Shown here in pieces: positions 55,701-64,000 of a stretch of DNA of 64,000 bases. The position numbers were made by a program, and so were the translations under genes. The notes beneath the pieces were generated by a model that was given only the letters and a program-made list of their open reading frames with translations, did not search any database and was not told where the DNA came from. This stretch comes from Bolinopsis microptera (Eukaryota; Ctenophora; Tentaculata; Lobata; Bolinopsidae), in the NCBI RefSeq assembly GCF_026151205.1, contig NC_087084.1:3961538-4025537 (forward strand), written 5' to 3'. Positions within the stretch are counted from its first letter, which is position 1; each line of letters opens with the position of its first letter.

Positions 55701-58038
55701 ACCTCCACCGTAGAAATAGTTGTAAGTTATTGGACCAGCTGAGGGTTGGATAGATTTATCCATGTCCCCAGGTGTATTCTGGGCAGCTTGGTTACTGTTT
55801 CCAGAGATAACTTTTCTGCCTGGTTGATTTCCAACTTGTTTGATTGGTGAGTTTTCTCGTTCACTAGGAGCACCACGGAACTCTGACTGGTACCACGGAG
55901 ACGGATAGTTATTCTGTTTTGGTATATCTAGCTGGTTCTGCCAGTTTCTGATAAGTGATGTTATCTCTTCTAACTTTCTGTCGTATTGCTGATCCTGAGG
56001 GTCACTAAAGCTTTGGATGGATTGTCGAGAAATTTGGGGGTTCGGCAAAGTTGTCACTCCCTGAAAACAATCCAATCATTACCAGTGCGATTTTTTTAAA
56101 CGTCTAGGAAATGGACATAGCAAGTTCAAATGAGCAAGTTAGTTAAGTAAGTATCAAATGTTACCTGAAAATCTCGGTAACAGTTATGAGAAGGACCATA
56201 TTTTGTTTTTATGGGCGATGAAACTCTTCCAATTTGAGGAAAAGGCCGATAGCTAACGTTATAACTCGGCTTCTTTTTTATTTCTGTTCTGGTCGTTCTT
56301 GTGATCTTTCTATACGATTTAAGTTTTTTAGAGCTGTGGACCTTGTCAGAATGAGTTGAATCCTGAAAAAAAAACTATTTAAAAGATAATATATAAATAT
56401 TTCGAATTTTGTAAGTACAACTCTTTTAGTAAAACTATATATCATCGGCACTCTATTTCGCGTCGAACTGAAAACTTGAAATATCTGTAACCCCAGACAA
56501 GAAACAAATTATCAACCGCAAACCTCCAATGAATTCTTCCTCCTATGTCGTCTCCCACTGCCACTACTACCCTGACTCTCACAAGGAACTATTGAATGGC
56601 ACACACTGTGTAGTGAGTGTGCGGTACAGTCTACAGAATGTGTGCTCCCACTGAAACTGTGAGAGGTTCCACAAGTACAGGTTGACCTGGAGTCTTCTCC
56701 GATTTTTGTCCCTTTTCTTTTGTTTTGCATCAGACTGTCGTTATCTGGTGCCAAGTTGTCTTCACTTTTAATGGTGTCGTCATCCGATAGGTAGGACTTC
56801 TGACTCTTTGATCCTTTTTCTCTATCAGGGTTGAAGACAGATCCGTCAGCTGTCCTGAATAGGCCCACAGACATTCTGCGGTCAACCCGAACCGGACCAA
56901 CAGCACCACCACTTGAACTAACATTGGGCTCGCACTCTTTTACCTCATTTTCGCCCATGTAATTGTAAGTCCTTGGTGAACCTTCACCATCGCATACTGA
57001 AATATTCTCATTTATTGGCTCTTTATTGCCCCTTTGTGTACATGATGGACCTACAGCATCGCACACCGCGAATGTGGACTTGTCTGGTTCTATTTGGGTC
57101 CATGATGGACCTACAGCATCGCACACAGCAAATGTGGACTTGTCTGGTTCTATTTGGGTCCATGAAGGACCTACAGCATCGCACACAGCAAATGTGGACT
57201 TGTCTGGTTCTATTTGGGTCCATGATGGACCTACAGCATCGCACACAGCAAATGTGGACTTGTCTGGTTCCATTTGGGTCCATGATGGACCTACAGCATC
57301 GCACACAGCAAATGTGGACTTGTCTGGTTCCATTTGGGTACATGAAGGAGCTACAGCATCGCACACAGCAAATGTGGACTTGTCTGGTTCTATTTGGGTC
57401 CATGATGGACCTACAGCATCGCACACAGCAAATGTGGACTTGTCTGGTTCTATTTGAGTCCATGATGGAGCTACAGCATCGCACACAGCAATTGTGGGCT
57501 TCTCTGGTTCTATTTGGGTCCATGAAGGACCTACAGCATCGCACACAGCAAATGTGGACTTGTCTGGTTTCAGGTGATCCTCCAACGATCCGGAAGGAGC
57601 TACAGCATCGCACACAGTAGATGGATCTTTTGACTGCATATTATCAGTCCAGGTCCATGACGGTGCATCTTGATTAGTCACGTGACTCCCTGAAGGCGCC
57701 CCGGGTTTCATATCATAGCATCCCTTACCATACGTGTGGACATGTTGCTGCCTGCACTTCAATTTAGGAGTTGAAGGTTTTAGTTGGAGTTTAGGAATCG
57801 TGTTGTTTTCGAACCTCTTCGTGTAGTTGCTGAAAGATTTGGAGAAGCTGTTGGTGATGGACGTGGTCCTCAAGGTTCCCTCATGGTTACCACTCCGTGT
57901 TGGTGGATCATGCGTTATCGGGAAAGCTTCTGTAAACTGATGTTTAGATGGTTTGTATGGAAGAGTGGTGTGTCGTGGGGCTCTGGTTAATGGCCTGTTA
58001 GCGTGGGATAACCTTAACGTTCTAAAATCAGACTGCAT
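52706..58038 (-). CDS. Four-exon gene for a disordered, repeat-rich protein of unknown function
   Basis: Exons 58038-56524, 56362-56165, 56060-53090 and 52887-52706; phases 0, 0, 1 all match and total about 1,621 residues. Exon 3 would otherwise end at a TAG at 53085-53087; splicing 5 nt before it adds the acidic exon 4 ending CTEQENI. The protein is Ser/Pro/Gln-rich and low-complexity. It has a 20-residue tandem repeat near residues 140-340, Met-rich PMMQMN repeats, a GMDMGQQQMA repeat near the end, a basic KRRFRKRFRR-like patch and a Lys-rich patch. No domain recognised. A minus-strand AATAAA-type signal lies near 52620. An acceptor-like atgcag just at the ATG leaves room for another 5' exon. 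Confidence 0.8.
57038..57617 (-). repeat. 60-bp coding minisatellite in exon 1 (AVCDAVGPSWTQIEPDKSTF)
   Basis: About nine to ten units of 20 codons, differing by G/A, I/M and few other changes. The core VCDAV reappears, diverged, in exon 3 (ICDAVNPFAV and AVCDFSGP), so the repeat may derive from an older motif in the protein. Long frames on the opposite strand are by-products. Confidence 0.93.
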
Positions 58039-58860
58039 ACCAGAAATACTATAACCGAAATAGTGAGTTAACAGAGTTTAGAGTGGCTATCTACAAACCA
58101 CAGTCCCAATAAAGCGGGGTTGAGTTAATGTGCGATCTTGTCACGGTAATATGATTCTACTTGACTAATAGTGGTATGACTATGATAGTGATATGTTTAT
58201 ATTTAGGTAGTAATGACATCATCAATGTCATTGACTGTACCGATCATAAAAGTAGAACCTCAGATCGAATGAAAATATGGATTCATTCGCGAATCAGTTT
58301 TGCTAATAATCTTTTATAAAATCTTCCAGTAGTGAAATTGACAATTGTTCTCCATTCCTGACTGCCATAAATAATTTCACTACACAAAACATTATTAATA
58401 CTAGGAGACTTTTGAAAGAAAGTGACCGAAGAATTAACATAACCGTGCACAGACAGCCAAAATTCAAACCGAAGCCAATAGCGATTGTCCCAATTGTCCC
58501 AATTAAACACATTTGTGCAAGAAGAGCCTGAGTTTAACCTTAGAAAAGCCATAAATTGTACAAATATTTGATTTTCCATATTACGTCTAATTGAATTTCG
58601 AAAGAAATGTCACAAAGAATCGCTGTCAAACCAATTTAGTCATGATGAAAGATTGACCAACATAAAATGATCACACTTTTTACTAACATTGATGTTTTTG
58701 TAGTTCGTGTAGCGTGGTCATAAATTGTATTCGATTTGTTTTATATCATTAAGTGTTTTGAGAATCAAATTTTTGTATTTTAATCCATATTTTCTAATCA
58801 TCCTATTTTGTAAGTTTACAATCGTATCCACAGCATTCGAGAAGTGCACCAAAAGTAACA
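58039..58860. promoter_or_regulatory. Divergent intergenic region, probable shared promoter
   Basis: 822 bp between the start codons of the minus-strand four-exon gene and the plus-strand Ser-rich gene. A 98-codon minus frame at 58283-58579 has no supporting signal and is not called. Promoter role inferred from position only. Confidence 0.4.
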
Positions 58861-60144
58861 ATGCTATCTGAGCTGGAAGAAGATCAACTTATTGCACTGT
58901 CTAAAAACCTGGCAAATTCCAATAAGACCTTCAAGAAACTTCACAGTATCGCAAGAGGGAAAGTGAAAACACGTGGTAGTGGTACTTTGACACATATCTA
59001 CCGATCATCTGAGAAAAATATGATTGGAAGCGAATTTCAGGTGGTGAGAAATAGTTCTCTACAGGGCGGAAGTTTGAGACCCAAACGTCTTATGCCTCAT
59101 AGGATTGTCATTCAAAATAAATCGAGCTGTGTAAGTACTTCCAGTGTAAGTACTTCCAGTGTAAGTACTTCAAGTATAAGTACTTCCAGTAGTCAAGACA
59201 CTGAAAATACCAGGTGTTCCTCAGATCACTGTGATAAACAGGTCCAGACCTTTAGTGTGACATTAACCCAATCCCCAGCTGATACTATCAGCCTGAATAC
59301 TTGCTGTAACTCCGAGATATTTGACAGAAACTCTAATAATTCCGGAACGTCAATCAGTAACCTTACGCTTACTGACGATTGTATTGATGAAGTTTCCAGC
59401 CAAATTGGCTTTGATCTAAGTTCGGGAAGTAATGAAAAAGCAACAGACAGTGTCAGTATTGGAACCCCTAGTTCTGCAGTAGGACCATCTAGACTTTGTT
59501 CAATTATAGCATCAACATCAGACACGTTTCAGAATGATAATCAAGCCAAAACTTTAATTTGCCGACAGGAAGAACTCTTACAAAACAGTTCTGAAAGACT
59601 ACGTGATGACGAACTGAGTTTAAAGAATAACTTTATTTCAACCCCAGATAAGAATATCCAGACAGGTCCCCCGATGAAAAATCTTTGTCGGGAGGTTTCC
59701 AGTGCAATGAAACTTGTCAGGAACAACCACTATTTTGTTGGGACTGGCACGATTTGTATAAAGTTTCGACACGGTTCTTGCATGCATTCAACATCAGAAA
59801 GATTGCGTGATTCAGTTGCCGTCGAACTTGAGAGTGATCAGATGTCTGTTAAAGATATTTCAGCTTTGACAATGAGCGATCAGGGTTCATTGGAAGACGG
59901 TCCGATTGTGTATCATACCAGTGATCCAGTCACAAAGAAAACTGATCCACATTCAGAAAAAAGTGATCAATTGAAAAGTGATGCAGTATTTGTGAAAATC
60001 AACACCTGTCAAGGTTTGACAAAGAATGACTTAGATTTAGTTGAAGGTTGTATTTGTAATGTCGAAACAATTGTTCCAGAACTTTTACAGCGTTTAGACT
60101 CTCTTTTCAAAACAGCTCTTGGAACTGCAGTGGATAATTTATGA
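58861..60144 (+). CDS. Hypothetical Ser/Thr-rich protein, single exon, 427 residues
   Basis: ATG at 58861 in a favourable context (aacaATGc); stop at 60142-60144. Residues 1-80 are mixed charged/hydrophobic with a helical look (LEEDQLIALSKNLANSNKTF); the rest is Ser/Thr-rich and probably disordered. The 15-bp repeat agtacttccagtgta at 59131-59190 gives STSSV units. The last 50 residues (LDLVEGCICNVETIVPELLQ) look helical again. No family recognised. A run this long in AT-rich DNA without a repeat cause supports a real gene; introns at either end cannot be excluded. Confidence 0.7.
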   Translation: MLSELEEDQLIALSKNLANSNKTFKKLHSIARGKVKTRGSGTLTHIYRSSEKNMIGSEFQVVRNSSLQGGSLRPKRLMPHRIVIQNKSSCVSTSSVSTSSVSTSSISTSSSQDTENTRCSSDHCDKQVQTFSVTLTQSPADTISLNTCCNSEIFDRNSNNSGTSISNLTLTDDCIDEVSSQIGFDLSSGSNEKATDSVSIGTPSSAVGPSRLCSIIASTSDTFQNDNQAKTLICRQEELLQNSSERLRDDELSLKNNFISTPDKNIQTGPPMKNLCREVSSAMKLVRNNHYFVGTGTICIKFRHGSCMHSTSERLRDSVAVELESDQMSVKDISALTMSDQGSLEDGPIVYHTSDPVTKKTDPHSEKSDQLKSDAVFVKINTCQGLTKNDLDLVEGCICNVETIVPELLQRLDSLFKTALGTAVDNL

Positions 60145-61512
60145 AGTCAACATGAACCCGCAACTGTTTGTTTTTCTAAAGCTGGGTAGGGAAAGAGAAG
60201 AATCAGGCAAAGTACTTTTTCACGGAAACCGCTATTCTTTTGAAATACGTAGTACTTTTAAATACGTGACTTGATGATTTATAGGGCCGGTAAGCGGTAT
60301 ATCATGTGTACCGGTGGCTGCAGATAATCCAACGAAAGATTTTGCCGTTCTTGACAAACATAAACTGTATCATTAATTATGTATTTATGTGGACATTTTT
60401 GTATCATGATCGGGACAGGGAATCTAAACATTGACACGTGACAGCAATAATTAAAACAGCCAGTCAGCTTCCATCAATCCAGCAGCGACCAATCTAATAC
60501 CAAATTATCGGTCACGTGGCGATTTGCCACTAGCGAAGCTAATTAAGATCACCTCACCTGTCTTCATTTAAAAATAAAACAATTAGATAATGGTATAACA
60601 AGCAGTTTATTCTGTGTATTAATAATATAATTTCTAAATGCCAACGAAATAAATAATTGTGGGCATTTTTTGCGACAAAAATTTGCATAATTAAGATAAT
60701 TATTTAGTTTTCAAAATTTTTAATACAGAGATCATCATATTATAGCAACTTATATTTCACAAACTTAACTAGAGGAAAGTCAAAACACAATTTTTGTGAA
60801 TGGTTGCAGCTATAATAGTATGAAGGTGTAACCAATCAACTGTATATTTCACATTACATATTGTGTATGCTCCCCGACTATGGTCAAATTCAGTGAACAA
60901 ATCCTGACTAAAATGGAATATAGCAGAACTTTTAGATTATAATGATGGGTATTTATTATTTACAGTTAAACTAAAAGCTGACTGAAGTAAAGAATTCAAT
61001 GTGTTGAAAACATCGAATAATGTATATTCCTACAAGTTCTAGTATAGAACTATAGGTGAAATCGTAAAAATTGATATGCAGATTGCAGGCTGATTTAAGA
61101 ATTGTTCAGAAAATATAGATAAAATATGGATCTTATGAACAATTAACTAAACAAACTAAAAAGTTAAAAAGCCACATATTTTATATTTTCTTTACTTTCA
61201 GAAACGAAAAAATATGTAGAAAAACGCTCAGCGTAAAATACCAGAGCTCAAATTCATATCCGACATTGCTGCTACCTAATAGCTGAGAAAGCTCGTATTA
61301 ATAAAGCGATCATATTAAACTATCAAAGAAAACTACTCGAAATTATCACAGCACCTGTCTCAAATAAATTTTAAAAGCTTAATTCTGAATCTGAATATAT
61401 TGGGTCCAGAGAAAACAATGATATTGAATTGTATCACCACAGTCATCTGTACTTTTATCATTAAATGTCGCATAACATATTTTAGTCAAAACGTCATTAT
61501 AAAAAGTTAAAA
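60145..61512. other. AT-rich intergenic stretch
   Basis: Probable 3' flank of the Ser-rich gene, with an AATAAA near 60646. No exon, repeat array or RNA gene seen. Confidence 0.5.
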
Positions 61513-62115
61513 ATAGTTTAAAATGGGTTCTACCTGTCCCAAACCATCATAAAAATCAAGTTTCGACCTCTCAACCCACCCAGGCCACTCCCAGGGGCCA
61601 CGCCCATCCCAAAATGACTGAAATCCAGCTAAAATCCAGACTTTAAAATCTTTACCCCTGTAGTGCTTTTTATGTTTTAGTTTAAAAATGGGTTCTACCT
61701 GTCCCAAACCATCATAAAAATCAAGTTTCGACCTCTCAACCCACTCAGGCCACTCCCAGGGGCCACGCCCGTCCCAAAATTACCGAAATCCAGCTAAAAT
61801 CCAGACTTTAAAATCTTTACCCCTGTAGTGCTTTTATGTTCCGGGGTAGGTGGAACATGTTTTAGTTTAAAAATGGGTTCTACCTGTCCCAAACCATCAT
61901 AAAAATCAAGTTTCGACCTCTCAACCCACTCAGGCCACTCCCAGGGGCCACGCCCATCCCAAAATTACCGAAATCCAGCTAAAATCCAGACTTTAAAATC
62001 TTTACCCCTGTAGTGCTTTTATGTTCCGGGGTAGGTGGGACATGTTTTAGTTTAAAAATGGGTTCTACCTGTCCCAAACCATCATAAAAATTAAGTTTAG
62101 ACCTCTCAACCCAGT
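61513..62115. repeat. Tandem repeat, 165-185-bp unit, about 3.4 copies
   Basis: Units begin at about 61514, 61678, 61863 and 62048 with tagtttaaaaatgggttct. The first unit lacks about 20 bp (ttccggggtaggtggaacat) present in the others, and the last is partial. GC-richer than its surroundings. Copies differ by only a few bases. Confidence 0.95.
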
Positions 62116-62295
62116 AATGTGAGAATTAGTGTGGAAATAAAGAGATTCATTTTATTACATCATATATCTTAATTAAGTGACAGAAAGTATTATTATTTTA
62201 ACTACAGATTATATTATTTCAGTTAGTATTGACATGAATGTTACGATTTCAGTTTATTTATATATTATATTGTCAATAAACCGGTTTCAAAGCCC

Positions 62296-63827
62296 TTATA
62301 AATATAAGGGTGGCCCTCGGGTCTTTAAAACAAAACAAACTCTACAGTTTCCTTTACAATTTGGTTCAGCCATTTGCATGTAACCTGGCCCATCAGGCAG
62401 TTCTTCGTAGAGCATATTATCAGGGTCTTCGTAAACACCACTTGCGTCGTCGTCATCTGGATATATAATGATATTTTCAGTCAGTTATATTAATTGTAGT
62501 TATAATTGGAGCAACTAATTGTGTACACGATACTTCATCTGGAGATTTGATTGACGATGGCAATCCTTCACAGCTAGAAGTGCATCGCTACGATCAATAA
62601 ACTAGTAGACCCCTCAATCCAATTATGAAGCAATTTGTTGGGACGCTTTAAAACAGGCTTGCCATTAGTATATATATAGGTAAGAATCTACCAAGATTCC
62701 CTCATACCTCTCCCAAAATAATGATACAATTCTCTTATGCATTATTTCTTCTGTGATTCATCACATTCATCATACGACCATGTGATCCATGCATTTATTG
62801 GATCGGAGGCCTGATCGATTGAGGGCATGCATGGCACGCGCATATATATGCATATAATATGCATGATATGCGCGCGCGCAGGGATCGGAGCGGTTGCGCG
62901 ATAGTTTCAAGAATTATCCGAATCGCGCGTTCCAAAAAAGGCACGATTCAGTGTAAACACATTCGTTCAATGTAAACACTGCAGATTGAAATTACAAGAG
63001 GTTTGGTTTTGGTTTTGGTTTTGGTTAATAGAGCTACACGCCACTTATGTCCAGGTTCATTATGTGATACATAATGTAGGACTTCTAGGCAATGTGCTTG
63101 GTTGTGGGACACACTCAACTAGGGAAGTTGAGAGGCCTCAAATCAAGTCTCATTAAAGAGATATCAACAGAGTGTGAGCCACTGCCAGACTAACCTGCCA
63201 GGCTCTATGAGTTCGGCAGAGAGTGTCTTCTTTGTCCTATCCTTAGTCCGTGATGCTGGTAACGTACTCTTGTTGTAGTACAGTGCAGTGGGGGTGACAT
63301 AAACTCATTTGCACGAAGGATGAATTACAAGAGGTTGCTTAGACCAGTGGCCTTATAGACCATAAGGAAGTAAATTTATGCGAGTGAACCAAGTTAACTG
63401 ACCTATGTCCGGTGTGAAAACTACATTGTTGTGTCGTCTTGGTATCGTTGATATTGGGGGTGGTTTGGGAGCTAACAGTTTGTAGTACCTGCGATATTTC
63501 ATTATTAATTCTTATCGATAGGAAGCACTTAATGAGGAGCTACAACACAGCACACAGCAAAGTGCTATTAATAAAATGCACATTACATTCCTTCCAGTCA
63601 TTCTGGCGTGGAATTTGATAAAAATTTGTATCATCCATGATTATCCAACGTAAAAAGCACTTAACTAGTTTGTGGATTCTAATAAAAACACATTACGTTA
63701 CATTAGTGATTGCTTACCATGTAATTAGTGATTACTTACCATGTAATATAAAGAACAAGACCTAGTATCACTATCAGTAGCGATATTACTGTTATCGTTA
63801 TTATCAGGTACTTTCGCTGGGTGTTTT
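62296..63827 (-). CDS. Type-I membrane receptor with tyrosine-rich tail, C-terminal exons (gene continues past the window)
   Basis: Exons 63827-63740, 63488-63403 and 62456-62296 (stop TAA 62296-62298), phases 2 and 1 agreeing. The first encodes a transmembrane helix (KYLIITITVISLLIVILGLV) preceded by a polar stretch; the second a juxtamembrane YYKLLAPKPPPISTIPRRHN; the third an acidic tail with Y motifs (SGVYEDP, NMLYEEL, PGYMQM) and a Cys-containing end. The tyrosine spacing and YMQM (YxxM) suggest SH2-binding sites, as in receptor adaptors, but no kinase domain is present in these exons. The extracellular part lies beyond 64000, so the family cannot be named. Confidence 0.8.
62816..62900. 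repeat. Alternating purine-pyrimidine palindromic tract
   Basis: atgcatgg, cgcgcatatatatgcatat, aatatgcatgatatgcgcgc: overlapping self-complementary blocks of CG and TA steps, in the last intron of the receptor gene. Confidence 0.6.
63004..63322 (-). mobile_element. SINE-like retroposon with 14-bp target duplication
   Basis: Flanked by aattacaagaggtt at 62990-63003 and 63323-63336. The left edge is (ttttgg)n, i.e. an (accaaa)n tail if the element reads on the minus strand. About 319 bp, no coding frame. No clear tRNA A/B boxes recognised, so it may instead be a truncated LINE 3' end. In the last intron of the receptor gene. Confidence 0.8.
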
Positions 63828-63938
63828 CTGAAAAGAGAAAGTGACGTTAAAACCAAAAATAGGATTTATCTGTATTACACTTGAATAGATGTTAGTTAGC
63901 AGTGAGTTTTCATTGACGTAAATAGGAACGGGCGATGT

Positions 63939-63955
63939 GGGGGGGGGGGGGGGGT
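63939..63955. repeat. Poly-G tract
   Basis: About 17 G in a row near the window end; no function inferred. Confidence 0.9.
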
Positions 63956-64000
63956 TATGATTTATTAAGAAAGTCGATAGCAAAGCCCACAGTTGAGATC

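Noticed and set aside
53085-56075. Reading exon 3 of the four-exon gene as a free-standing 996-codon gene
   Set aside because: The apparent start is a TTG inside the intron, directly before a strong acceptor at 56061. Exons 1, 2 and 4 join in phase.
56973-57620. Plus-strand frames (about 215 and 143 codons) opposite exon 1 of the four-exon gene
   Set aside because: Shadow of the 60-bp coding repeat; the minus frame extends far beyond the array and splices in phase.
58283-58579. Minus-strand 98-codon frame between divergent genes
   Set aside because: Starts with ATG and is not repetitive, but has no recognisable domain, splice signal or relation to the exon 1 frame; insufficient to call a gene.

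Overview
This is eukaryotic, intron-rich, AT-rich animal nuclear DNA with many foldback elements, microsatellites and minisatellites. Spliced genes, signal peptides, a 7TM receptor with LDL-receptor class A motifs and an MTTP-type lipid transfer protein all point to an invertebrate metazoan. A cnidarian-like lineage is a guess, not shown. No bacterial operon, CRISPR array, rRNA or tRNA was seen.

Layout. 1-8.7 kb is intergenic and filled with inverted-repeat (MITE-like) elements. 8.78-10.74 kb (minus) is a broken major-facilitator transporter gene, interrupted by a 289-bp hAT-type MITE with a perfect 8-bp target duplication. 11.585-42.024 kb (plus) is one 30-exon gene. I rebuilt it by hand and every splice phase agrees. 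It encodes about 1,020 residues: signal peptide, vitellogenin/MTTP-type lipid-transfer region, then a C-terminal CSPG/cadherin-like beta repeat. Its 7.5-kb intron 7 holds a second gene on the same strand, an LDLa-7TM receptor (19.876-24.409 kb) whose cytoplasmic tail has seventeen 72-bp repeats and whose frame breaks once between TM2 and TM3. Other introns of the large gene hold very long simple repeats and a 5'-truncated retrotransposon.

42.5-58 kb is a local segmental duplication. The complete unit (52.706-58.038 kb, minus) is a four-exon gene for a disordered, repeat-rich protein of about 1,621 residues and unknown function. Its last two exons recur as copy A (42.9-46.1 kb, still open) and copy B (47.1-52.3 kb, broken). 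The last intron of copy B received a 3.2-kb endonuclease/reverse-transcriptase non-LTR retrotransposon. Part of copy B and the start of the next unit are so corrupted that a sequencing or assembly problem is likely. 58.86-60.14 kb (plus) is a Ser-rich single-exon ORF, divergent from the four-exon gene.

61.5-62.1 kb is a tandem repeat of about 185 bp. 62.296-63.827 kb (minus) carries the last three exons of a type-I membrane receptor that runs off the window. Its tail has clustered tyrosine motifs, and a SINE-like insertion with a 14-bp target duplication sits in its last intron.

The genes do not form a common pathway. The main interest is gene architecture (nested gene, repeat expansion inside coding exons, partial gene duplication) and several well-bounded transposon insertions.
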